DNA of 64,000 bases from Candidatus Fibrimonadaceae bacterium (GTDB lineage Bacteria; Fibrobacterota; Fibrobacteria; Fibrobacterales; Fibrobacteraceae), in NCBI GenBank assembly GCA_031281345.1, contig JAITFN010000015.1, positions 1 to 64,000 of the forward strand, given 5' to 3'. This document shows positions 20,371 to 30,042 of the stretch, piece by piece. Position 1 is the stretch's first letter. Every line of letters begins with the position of its first letter. The notes under the pieces are model-generated. The model did not search any database and had not been told where the DNA came from. It worked only from the letters and a program-made list of their open reading frames with translations. The position numbers were made by a program, and so were the translations under genes.

Positions 20371-23300
20371 CTTCTTCAAAATCACTGTGCAGCAGCAGTT
20401 CAGAGAGGGTGGACAAAAGCTCTTTGGTTTGGCGCGACCAACGCTTGGAATAAATATCAGAGAGAACGTTTTTGGCTAATTTTTTGTCGTAAGCAGTACA
20501 AGCATACCGGAATTCCAAAAGTTTAGCACGCAAATATGCAGTATCTTCATCATCAAAAACATTTGAATCGTCGTCAGAGTCTATTTTTTGAATTATCTCG
20601 TTAAGGCTATCTAAAAAAGGCGGAGTATCGGTGGATATAACCGCTCTATTGCCCTCATTGCCTGCCATTTCCAAATCGTGGGCAGCCTTGGAAAGTGCTC
20701 TTTCGCCAACATTTGCAAGCACACTTTTTAAGGCATTTGCATTTATAGCAAATAATTTCAAATCTTCGTCTGTTGCGGTATTTATATTATTTGAAATTGA
20801 CTCAAGAACTTGGAATCTTTTCTTGGCATCACGGGCAAAGGCAAGTTCCATAGTAGAACTCATTTTAAAACTTGAATCGCGAGCGCTGATTTTTGAAAGA
20901 GCATACTGGCGGCGAACTTCCCCTATCACTTCTGGGCTTTGCCTATCGCGAATAAATTTATTCAAAATGGAGTTCATCTGGTGAATGTTTATGGGTTTTG
21001 AAATAAAACCATCAAAACCATTTTTCAAAAATAGTTCTGCCTGCCCTCCAATAGCATTCGCTGTTAGTGCAATAATGGGATTGTTATATCCAAATTCACG
21101 AATGGCTCTAACAGCTTCCACTCCATCCATTTCTGGCATCATGTGATCCATGAATATAATATCGTAACTTCTGCCTTTCTTAATTTTTTCTACAGCTTCT
21201 GCTCCGCTATCTGCTGTGTCAATAGTGAGCTTGTAAGGTTGTAGCAAACCTTTGGCAACATATAAATTGGATTCCACATCGTCAACAATAAGCACATTGC
21301 CATAAGGCATTGGTTCGCGTTCTATTCTCGCACTTCTAATTTGCGCGTAACTTATATAACGGAAATTTTGCAAACTTTCAACAAGTTCTTTGCCCAAAAC
21401 ACCCGAATTGGTGCTCTTTTGCGGCAAGCGCACTATAAATTCCGTACCTTTGCCAAGCTCGGTATTCACAGCAACTTCGCCTTTCATCGCCTTTATCAAA
21501 TATTGCGTGATGTTCATGCCAAGCCCAGTGCCTTCAATCAAATAGCTGAAATTAGAGTATTCATCAAATATTTTGTTTTTCTGTTCTTCGGTCATGCCTT
21601 GCCCAGTATCGCTCACGCTAAAAACGAGTGTCATATCAAAATTTTCTTTTTTAGTGTTTTCTGCACTCACCGATAATTTTACTTTTCCAGATTCAGTATA
21701 TTTAAATGCATTGGAGAGCAAATTATTCAAAATCTGCTTAATGTGAATCACATCTCCAAACAACATAACGGGTAGGTTTTCGTCAACATTAAATTCAAAT
21801 TCAACCGCTCTGTTTTTCATTCGCATAATGTTAAGTTGCACAACATCGTTTATCAAACTCGCAACATCATATTCCACAAATGCAATTTCTATTTTATTCG
21901 CCTCTATTTTATATACATCTAATATATTGCTTATAACATCTAAAAGTAAATAACTTGTATTGTAAATCTCAATAAATACTTTTTTCATATCTTGCCCTAT
22001 GGTTTCGTTCTGCAATTGTATTTCGGTGATGCCCATAATTGTAGCCATAGGCGTTCTTATTTCATGGCTTATGCGCGATAAGAATCTATTTTTGAAACGG
22101 CTGCTCTGTTCGGCCAATTCCCTTGCAACAACTAATTCGGTTACGTCTTCGGAATGTTGTATATGTACAATTTCGCCATCGTGCCATTCCATGTATCTAT
22201 CTGTATTGCGATATACACGCCCAGTTAAGGAGCTACGTTCTTCCCATATAACAGTGTTGTGCGGTTCCTTATTCAACTGTAAACAAGGGCAAAATTCGCA
22301 TTTTTTGTCCATTCCCTCCTGAAAAACTTTATAACAAATTTTCCCAATTGCCTCGTCTAAACCGTAATGCTTTTTCATATTTTCGTTTATAAAGAGAATT
22401 TTATCCGTAGATGGGTCGGTAACATATATCATAATATCCAACCCGTTCAGCACGTTTGTGAGAACTTTTATGGATTGTTCTGCGCTTTCTTTGGCTCTCT
22501 CAATTCTCAGTAGCAAGGTTATCAATACAGCTGCCAATACAATGCCAAGCAAACTGAGAACTATTGTAATGCTTTTAATCTCTTTATAATAATTTTCCTC
22601 TGGTATCAAAACTCCTACATACCAGTTGTTTTTCAACCTCTTGAAAAATGCAACCGACTCTTCGTTTCTGTAATTCAACACTCTGCGCTCAGAAATTTCT
22701 GCGCCTTGTTCCAATTCTTCCGCAAGGCTTGATATTCCATAATTCACATCACGGAGTGCCTTGCCCAGTAGCGAGGAATCGGGATGGACAACAATATTTA
22801 ATTCTTCGCTGAGAAGTATTCCTACTTCTGTTTCTGCAATATATATACTGCTTATATATTCTTTGATTTTGGCAAGATTTATATCTAAACAAATTATGCC
22901 CAGCCGATTGCCTTTTTCATCAAAAATACGGCTTACATAAGTGATGATAATTGCGCCAGTCGCCGCATCCAAATATGGCTCCGTAATTCTCACTTCTTTG
23001 CCTAACTTCATCGCTAATTCATGCCAAGGGCGTTCCGATAGCATATAATTGCTTGGCGGAACCCAATCATTGCCAATAATCAATTTTCCATCAAATGCTT
23101 CAAAAACACCATATACATTTATTATGTAAGATGCGAATTTCTCATCGGTTGTCATATATTGGGTTACGTTTTTAATATATTCAGAAAGCATCTCAAAACT
23201 TTTGTGCTGTGAAATCATTATTCGGGCGGTTTCTGCTATGCCACTCAGCACCACTTCATTTTCAAGCAGTTCAAATTCAATGCTAGACTGCATATGAAAG

Positions 23301-23443
23301 ATATCATTCTCAGCCTCCCTTTTCAAATGGTCGTGTTCTAATTTATGCGTCAATAAATAGTTTAAAACTATCATCAACGCAAACGAAAGCACAATCCATA
23401 GAATTTGCGCGTGTAAGTGCTTGGGTATCAGTGAGCGTATCAT
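20342..23443 (-). CDS. hybrid sensor histidine kinase (Cache-PAS-HisKA-HATPase-REC-Hpt-like)
   Basis: ISHEIRTPMATIMG, VSDTGQGM, REC FMDHMMPEMDG, C-terminal Hpt-like helices. Confidence 0.9.
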   Translation of the reverse strand: MIRSLIPKHLHAQILWIVLSFALMIVLNYLLTHKLEHDHLKREAENDIFHMQSSIEFELLENEVVLSGIAETARIMISQHKSFEMLSEYIKNVTQYMTTDEKFASYIINVYGVFEAFDGKLIIGNDWVPPSNYMLSERPWHELAMKLGKEVRITEPYLDAATGAIIITYVSRIFDEKGNRLGIICLDINLAKIKEYISSIYIAETEVGILLSEELNIVVHPDSSLLGKALRDVNYGISSLAEELEQGAEISERRVLNYRNEESVAFFKRLKNNWYVGVLIPEENYYKEIKSITIVLSLLGIVLAAVLITLLLRIERAKESAEQSIKVLTNVLNGLDIMIYVTDPSTDKILFINENMKKHYGLDEAIGKICYKVFQEGMDKKCEFCPCLQLNKEPHNTVIWEERSSLTGRVYRNTDRYMEWHDGEIVHIQHSEDVTELVVARELAEQSSRFKNRFLSRISHEIRTPMATIMGITEIQLQNETIGQDMKKVFIEIYNTSYLLLDVISNILDVYKIEANKIEIAFVEYDVASLINDVVQLNIMRMKNRAVEFEFNVDENLPVMLFGDVIHIKQILNNLLSNAFKYTESGKVKLSVSAENTKKENFDMTLVFSVSDTGQGMTEEQKNKIFDEYSNFSYLIEGTGLGMNITQYLIKAMKGEVAVNTELGKGTEFIVRLPQKSTNSGVLGKELVESLQNFRYISYAQIRSARIEREPMPYGNVLIVDDVESNLYVAKGLLQPYKLTIDTADSGAEAVEKIKKGRSYDIIFMDHMMPEMDGVEAVRAIREFGYNNPIIALTANAIGGQAELFLKNGFDGFISKPINIHQMNSILNKFIRDRQSPEVIGEVRRQYALSKISARDSSFKMSSTMELAFARDAKKRFQVLESISNNINTATDEDLKLFAINANALKSVLANVGERALSKAAHDLEMAGNEGNRAVISTDTPPFLDSLNEIIQKIDSDDDSNVFDDEDTAYLRAKLLEFRYACTAYDKKLAKNVLSDIYSKRWSRQTKELLSTLSELLLHSDFEEAIKRVERSL

Positions 23444-26400
23444 TTGTATAACTCCATAAATTCTGTTGTTTTAGAAACCGCTTCTTCAAAATCGCTGTGC
23501 AAAAGAAGTTCTTGAAGAAGAGCCAAAAAGTCTTTGATTTTTGAAGACCATTGCATAGAGCTAAGCTCGACTAGAATATTCTTGGCGAGTTTTTTATCGT
23601 AATTTGTGCAAGCAGATCGGAACTCCACAAGTTGCGCCCTAAAATACACGGTGTCTTCTTCTTTTGACGCAATTGCATCTTTATCGGATTCAAGCCTTTG
23701 AATCACTTTGCCAAGACCTTCTAAAAAATTCCCTGTTTCGGCAGATATAACCGCTCTATCGCCCTCATTGCCAGCTTTTTCCAGCTTGCGGGCAATATTT
23801 GAAAGTTCTTTTTCGCCAACATTTGCCAAAGCACTTTTTATGGCATGGACATGAATAGTGAATAAGCGTAAATCTTCGTTTGTTGCGTCATTGATGTTCT
23901 TTGAGATTGAATCCATAATTGGTATTTTCTTTTTGGCATCGCGAATAAAAGCAAATAGCAAGTCTGGGTTTGCTTTGAAATCTATTTCATAAGGGCTTAT
24001 TTTTGAAATATTATGCTTTTGGCGAGCCTCCGCTATAACTTCTGGACTCTGCTTGTCGCGAATATACTTGTTCAAAATGTAGTCCATTTGGCGAATATCT
24101 ATGGGTTTTGAAATAAAATCATCAAAACCTTTGTTCAATAAAATCTCTGCCTGCCCAACTATTGCATTCGCAGTAAGTGCTATAATGGGAGCCGAGTATC
24201 CTGAATCGCGCATAATTTTTACCGCCTCCACACCATCCATTTTTGGCATCATCTGGTCCATAAATACAACATCGTAAATCTTGCCGTTCTTAATTTTTTC
24301 TACCGCTTCTTCGCCGCTTTCGGCTATATCAATGGATAGCTTGTAAGGTTGCAGCAAACCTTTGGCAACAAATAGATTAGATTCCACATCGTCAACAACA
24401 AGCACGTTGCCATAAGGCATAGGTTCGCGTTCAATTCTGGCATTCTTTAATTGTGAATCTTTGACAAAACGGGAATTTTGCAGATTTGCGGTTAATTCTT
24501 CGCCCAAAACATCTTCGCTCACAAATCCTTGCGGTACTTTCACATTAACAACCGTACCCTTTCCAACCTCGCTCTCAACGGAAATTTCGCCATTCATCAT
24601 TTGAATGAGATGTTTCACTATGCTCATTCCAAGCCCTGTGCCCTGAACTGCTCTATTGTATTCCAAATTAAAACGGGAGAATTCTTCAAATATTTTGTTT
24701 TTCTGTTCTTCGGTCATGCCTTGCCCCGTATCGCTTATGTTGAAAATAAGCAGGATATCAGAGCTTTCGCTTTTCTTCTCGGAGCTCACAGCCAATTTCA
24801 CTTTTCCTTTATTGGTGTATTTGAACGCATTTGTGAGCAAGTTATTCAAAATCTGTTTAATGCGCAGTTCATCTCCCAATAACTCTGTAGATACATTTGG
24901 GTCAACCTCAAGTTCAAAATCAACAGCTTTGTGGCTGAACTGAACCATATTCAATTGCACAACATCGTAAATCATGCTTGCAATATTGTACTTATTTGAA
25001 ACAAGCTCTAATTTGCCAAATTCCGCTTTTGACAAATCCAGAATATCGTTTATGATATTGAGTAGCAAACTGGCAGAAGCATAAATTTTATTAAGAGCCT
25101 CTTGTGTTGGCAAAGGCAGTGCATCATCTTCAAGTTGAATTTCGGCAATTCCGAGAATGGCATTCATAGGTGTACGAATTTCATGGCTCATTTTTGCAAG
25201 GAATGCAGATTTGGCAATATTAGCTGTTTCGGCTTCGGCTTGTTTTTTTGCCATGATTTTAAGGTTGGTTATATCTTGCACCACTTCAATATATCCAGTA
25301 GTTTCGCCTTTTAAATCCTTTAATTTTGCAACGTCCACCTGATACGATTTGTCTCCATCTGAGAAATATGTTTGTTTAAGCCCTCTTTTTGCGCATTCTA
25401 TGCCGCAATCAATGGTGTTGCATATATTGGCATTCCAGTTACTGCACGGTTTGCCCAAGGCATCTTTAAGCGTTATTCCCAAAAATTCTTCAACCGCAGT
25501 ATTTATGAATGTCCATTTAGCATTTGTATCGGTCACGGTTACGAGAAGCGGTATGGCATTGAGAATGGATTTATACCAATGAACCATAAATTTAGAGTTC
25601 TCGCTTTCTTTGTGCAATTCGTCTAGCATTGCTTTAAGCCCACGCAAGTCACGCAGATATGCTACCACAGAAAAGTCGTCTTTATATTTAACGCGCGTAA
25701 GGATAATCTCGCAAGGGATAGGTTCGCCGTCTAATGTTTGGTGCATCCATTCAAATTGGTTAAAGCCTTTTTCAAAAGTTTCGTTTATAAGCGCAACTGC
25801 TCTCTCACGTGATAACTTCCCATTTGGCTGATATTCTGGCGAGAGTTCGTGGAATTTGTCAATGCATTCTTGCTTGCTGGTCAATTTAAACAACTTAATA
25901 GCCTTCTGATTGCATTCTATAATATTGCGATTTTTATCGAGCATAAGGTAGCCGAGCGGTACATTGTCAAAAACCATTTGCAGATGTTTATCTGCTTCGC
26001 GCATTTTAGTGATTTGCAAATTGCGGCTAATTGCATTGCTCATCATAAATCCAACAGAGGTGAGTATTTCCATTTCTTCTCTTGAAAATTTACGCTCTGT
26101 GTGGCAATTATCAATATTGAAAAATCCCCAAAAATCATCATCTAAAAACAACGGAATTATGACTATGGATTTCACGTCGTAGCTACTCAAAAAATCTTGC
26201 TCGTCTTGCGATAAATCTTTTACCAAAGTGTTTATATTTTCTCTGCGTAAAAATATTTTTTTCCATTCCTGCCGCTTGCCGTAAGAAAAATTGAACCCAA
26301 CTGGAATTGGCACGCACTTTTTGCCATATTCGCTGAGCCATTTATGCCTACACACAAAACGCAAATCGCCGTCAATCATTTCGTTGCGGTAAATTTGAAC

Positions 26401-27873
26401 GCGGTCAACATCAAGGCATTGCCCCATAAGCTCAAGACTTTTTAACAGTGAATTTTCAAAATTGCTTTCGTCATAGTTCTGCAACAAAATAGAAGCTATC
26501 TGATTCACAGTGTTCAGCAAAAGGCCCCTATTTTTAATTTCGTTCACCATTCGTTTTGTATCGCGCAAATCTCGCATATAAGACATCAAAACAACTTCTT
26601 TGTCAAACTCGGCACGTACAAGCATGACTTCGTAAGGAACAGGCTCGCCGTTCAGTTTTTGGTGCATCCATTCAAAATTATAGGAACCATTTTCATAAGC
26701 CTTGGTTGCAACTTTTGTCAATTCATCGCGTGATAATCTCCCATTGGATTGATATTTGGGTGAGAACTCTAAAAATCTTTTAACGAACTCTTGCTTGCTG
26801 GAGAGTTCAAACATTTTAACAACTCTCAAATTGCATTCAATAATGTTTGCATTTTTATCAAATATAATGCTGCCAAATGGCGCATTTTCAAATATTATCC
26901 CCATTCGTTTTTCCAGTTTGTTGTTCACTGCTGTTATACGCGACAATAGTAGGCTTAAAGTAATTGCCATTGTAAGGCCTAGAATCGAAAGGAATTCTGC
27001 TATGCCATTCAAATTTTGGTAATACTCTTTAGAAGGTATTATAACGGAGAGGCTCCAGCCATTTTCCAATTGCCGCATAAAACCAATAGCTTGATTGCCC
27101 TTGTAATCCATCACTTTGCGCTCAGAAATACTTATGCCTTGCCTTAAATCGCTTTCAATGGAGAGACCATCATTCAACTGGCGCAGTGATTTACCCAAAT
27201 ACGAGGGGCTTGGATGGGCAATGATTTCAAATTGCTTATTGAATAATATGCTATAGGTGCCTTCGGTTAAATGCACATTGCTTGCATACTCTTTAATTTT
27301 GCTTAATTTTAAGTCCATGCAAATTATGCCAAGAGATTTGCCTTTATCATCCATAATTCTGCGCGAATAAGTGATAACGGGCACGTCCAAAACAACATCC
27401 ATATATGGTTCAGTAACAGCAATGCCCCCATTAGCTTCAACAGCCGCTTTATACCAAGGACGGTTTTGAGGTGAATAACTATCTGGGGGAACCCTATCAA
27501 CGCTGGCATGAAACTTTCCTTCAAATACATCAAAAATGCCATAAATATCCGTAACCTGAGATAATACATTTTTATTGTTAGACATATATTCAGTGACATT
27601 TTTCAAATACCAAGACACTTTCTCGTAATCATCGCCTTTAATAATCATTTTGCGAGCCGTTTCTGAAATTATGTCCATCATGGTTTTCAGTTCGGTCAAA
27701 TCGGTTTCTATTTTTATGCTTGTATTGTCTAATACATTTTCGGCATCTTGCTTAAGATGCTTTTGCTCTGTACTGCTTATCAAAAGGTAGCTTGTTCCAA
27801 TAACCAACATAAAAGCAAGGAAAACAAGGATCACTTGCCAATAAGATAATATGCGTTTATACTTCGCTACCAT
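23440..27873 (-). CDS. hybrid sensor histidine kinase (Cache-PAS-GAF-PAS-PAS-HisKA-HATPase-REC-Hpt)
   Basis: MSHEIRTPMNAILG, ISDTGQGM, FMDQMMPKMDG, Hpt HAIKSALANVG; 4-nt overlap with the downstream paralogue. Confidence 0.9.
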   Translation of the reverse strand: MVAKYKRILSYWQVILVFLAFMLVIGTSYLLISSTEQKHLKQDAENVLDNTSIKIETDLTELKTMMDIISETARKMIIKGDDYEKVSWYLKNVTEYMSNNKNVLSQVTDIYGIFDVFEGKFHASVDRVPPDSYSPQNRPWYKAAVEANGGIAVTEPYMDVVLDVPVITYSRRIMDDKGKSLGIICMDLKLSKIKEYASNVHLTEGTYSILFNKQFEIIAHPSPSYLGKSLRQLNDGLSIESDLRQGISISERKVMDYKGNQAIGFMRQLENGWSLSVIIPSKEYYQNLNGIAEFLSILGLTMAITLSLLLSRITAVNNKLEKRMGIIFENAPFGSIIFDKNANIIECNLRVVKMFELSSKQEFVKRFLEFSPKYQSNGRLSRDELTKVATKAYENGSYNFEWMHQKLNGEPVPYEVMLVRAEFDKEVVLMSYMRDLRDTKRMVNEIKNRGLLLNTVNQIASILLQNYDESNFENSLLKSLELMGQCLDVDRVQIYRNEMIDGDLRFVCRHKWLSEYGKKCVPIPVGFNFSYGKRQEWKKIFLRRENINTLVKDLSQDEQDFLSSYDVKSIVIIPLFLDDDFWGFFNIDNCHTERKFSREEMEILTSVGFMMSNAISRNLQITKMREADKHLQMVFDNVPLGYLMLDKNRNIIECNQKAIKLFKLTSKQECIDKFHELSPEYQPNGKLSRERAVALINETFEKGFNQFEWMHQTLDGEPIPCEIILTRVKYKDDFSVVAYLRDLRGLKAMLDELHKESENSKFMVHWYKSILNAIPLLVTVTDTNAKWTFINTAVEEFLGITLKDALGKPCSNWNANICNTIDCGIECAKRGLKQTYFSDGDKSYQVDVAKLKDLKGETTGYIEVVQDITNLKIMAKKQAEAETANIAKSAFLAKMSHEIRTPMNAILGIAEIQLEDDALPLPTQEALNKIYASASLLLNIINDILDLSKAEFGKLELVSNKYNIASMIYDVVQLNMVQFSHKAVDFELEVDPNVSTELLGDELRIKQILNNLLTNAFKYTNKGKVKLAVSSEKKSESSDILLIFNISDTGQGMTEEQKNKIFEEFSRFNLEYNRAVQGTGLGMSIVKHLIQMMNGEISVESEVGKGTVVNVKVPQGFVSEDVLGEELTANLQNSRFVKDSQLKNARIEREPMPYGNVLVVDDVESNLFVAKGLLQPYKLSIDIAESGEEAVEKIKNGKIYDVVFMDQMMPKMDGVEAVKIMRDSGYSAPIIALTANAIVGQAEILLNKGFDDFISKPIDIRQMDYILNKYIRDKQSPEVIAEARQKHNISKISPYEIDFKANPDLLFAFIRDAKKKIPIMDSISKNINDATNEDLRLFTIHVHAIKSALANVGEKELSNIARKLEKAGNEGDRAVISAETGNFLEGLGKVIQRLESDKDAIASKEEDTVYFRAQLVEFRSACTNYDKKLAKNILVELSSMQWSSKIKDFLALLQELLLHSDFEEAVSKTTEFMELYK

Positions 27874-28907
27874 TCTACACTTACATTCATAAAACGTTCA
27901 TGAACATCACAAAATACTTCCACTATTTTAGGGTCGAATTGTTTTCCAGACTCAGACTTGATTATTTCAACTGCTTTATAATGGTCAAAAGCCTTTTTAT
28001 ACACTCTCTCAGATATCAGGGCATCGTAAACGTCCACTACAGCCAAAATTCTTCCCTGAAGAGGAATGTCTAAACCTTTAAGCCCACGTGGGTAGCCTGT
28101 GCCGTCCCAACGCTCGTGATGATAGCTTGCGAAAATTTTTGCCTTGTTCCAAAAAGATTCTTCACGAGTTTTGCTTATTATTTTATCTATAATCTGCTCG
28201 CCTGCATTTACGTGTTTTTTCATTATTTCATATTCTTCTTCGTTTAACTTGTCTGGTTTATTCAAAATGGAGTCTGGAACGGCTATTTTGCCTATATCGT
28301 GCAAACGAGCCGAAGAAGCTACCAAGTCTGAATTCCAACTTTTTATTTCATCTGCATACACGTTGCGTTCTAGCATAGCATCTATTAGAATTTTAGTTTG
28401 AATCGTGGTTCGCTCAATGTGGCCACCAGTCAGGTGGTCGCGGCTTTCAACAACATCTGCCAGAATAGATATAATATTATCGTATAAAGACTCCATCTGT
28501 TTTGTTTTTTGTTCCAAATGCTCTGTTCTTTCACGGACAACGCCATCCATATCCATATGCATTTTAACGCGGTTCAGCAAAACAAGGGCAGAAAAGGGTT
28601 TTACTATAAAATCTATAACACCGAGGTCAAAGCTATGAGCCTCTACCATAACATCTGCTTGCCCTGTTAAAAATATCACCGGTATATTAGCGGTTTTGGG
28701 GTTATCCTTCAATATACGTAGTGCTGTGTAACCATCCATTTCTGGCATAGAAATATCCAGCAATATCAAATCTGGCGTAATTTTTTCTAACATAGCAAAC
28801 ATTTTAGCAGCAGAGGGTAAAGTCATAACGCGGTACTGGCTTTCCAGTACCTCTTCTACCTTAGATAGGCAAGTATCGCTATCATCAACTACAAAAATGG
28901 TTTTCAT
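27867..28907 (-). CDS. response regulator with HD-GYP phosphodiesterase domain
   Basis: REC LILLDISMPEMDG; HDIGKIAVPD and HHERWDGTGYPRGL motifs intact. Confidence 0.93.
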   Translation of the reverse strand: MKTIFVVDDSDTCLSKVEEVLESQYRVMTLPSAAKMFAMLEKITPDLILLDISMPEMDGYTALRILKDNPKTANIPVIFLTGQADVMVEAHSFDLGVIDFIVKPFSALVLLNRVKMHMDMDGVVRERTEHLEQKTKQMESLYDNIISILADVVESRDHLTGGHIERTTIQTKILIDAMLERNVYADEIKSWNSDLVASSARLHDIGKIAVPDSILNKPDKLNEEEYEIMKKHVNAGEQIIDKIISKTREESFWNKAKIFASYHHERWDGTGYPRGLKGLDIPLQGRILAVVDVYDALISERVYKKAFDHYKAVEIIKSESGKQFDPKIVEVFCDVHERFMNVSVEW

Positions 28908-29055
28908 CAATTATGGTAATATATAAATTTTTGGGAATTATAGATATAAATCACCACACCATCTCCGCAAACATATATAACGTATAAATCTACATGGAAA
29001 TCCACAATTCCAAAAAATGGATTCAAATCGCTCTAATCTTTTAATTCGACAGAAT

Positions 29056-29346
29056 TTATTGGCTATAATCTTTTATAATGGATGAGTCAGCCTTTCCCGT
29101 AAATTTTGGATTTAGGCAAGACAAAATGCTTCTGCTTAAATCAGTTCCATTTAGTTCACTCAATAGTTCATCTTTATACAGTCGTAAACTCATAAGTACA
29201 TATCTCAGGATGGCTATTTCTTGTTCCTTGGTTTTCTCGTATACGCAACGGGTCTCTAGTTCTTTATATCTTTTAAAAAGAAAATAAAGACGTTCTAATT
29301 GACATTTTACATCGTTTAATTTTTGCGTTGTCGTTTTAAAGTTCAT
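29056..29346 (-). CDS. hypothetical protein
   Basis: 96-aa intergenic ORF, Lys/Leu-rich helical. Confidence 0.45.
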   Translation of the reverse strand: MNFKTTTQKLNDVKCQLERLYFLFKRYKELETRCVYEKTKEQEIAILRYVLMSLRLYKDELLSELNGTDLSRSILSCLNPKFTGKADSSIIKDYSQ

Positions 29347-29535
29347 TTTAACCTCTTAGTACAATATATAAGTTATAGGGGCTATTCATAGCTTTGTTTT
29401 GCCTTTATCAATAAAAATTATTTTGCTATTGGCTACATTCATTGCGGTATTCTGTCATTACCAATATGGTTGCCTTATGTGGTTAGCATTGAGTAATAAC
29501 TGGATGTACCCAATTTCGGGAATTATTTACTTATT

Positions 29536-30042
29536 CTAAAAAAACACATTTTTTTTCTCTTTTCTACAATCCCAATCTTCATCGGTATAGGAGCGTATAG
29601 AATTTAAATCTATTATGTCTTTTAAATTACCTTCTTCGGTATTATCGCATACAAGCATTACATGGAATACAATGTCGTTACTAGCACCGCATATTTCTGC
29701 ATTATATGGTTTTATTTTGTATAAAACTATACCTTTCGAAAGAATCCAATATTTAATAATGGTAGATGGGGTAGCAAAGTACATAGCAAAATAATTACAT
29801 TTAGATTCTGCATAATCTTTATCAAATACGTGCGGAAACCATGACTCTAAAGTGTCTTTGCCAAGAATAAAACCATTCTTATATTTTGGACGTAGATGTT
29901 CACTCTTATCTCCAATCATTCTATAAGATACTACCGCTTTGCTATTAATGGGTGGAACCTCGCTGAAAAACCAATTGCAAGAAAAAAATGCAACCGATGT
30001 TACAAAAATGCAAACAAATCTACCAATAGAGACTTTCATCAA
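29536..30042 (-). CDS. hypothetical lipoprotein
   Basis: Signal peptide with FFSCNWFF lipobox-like motif; ATGA overlap with upstream S8 peptidase gene. Confidence 0.6.
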   Translation of the reverse strand: MMKVSIGRFVCIFVTSVAFFSCNWFFSEVPPINSKAVVSYRMIGDKSEHLRPKYKNGFILGKDTLESWFPHVFDKDYAESKCNYFAMYFATPSTIIKYWILSKGIVLYKIKPYNAEICGASNDIVFHVMLVCDNTEEGNLKDIIDLNSIRSYTDEDWDCRKEKKNVFF

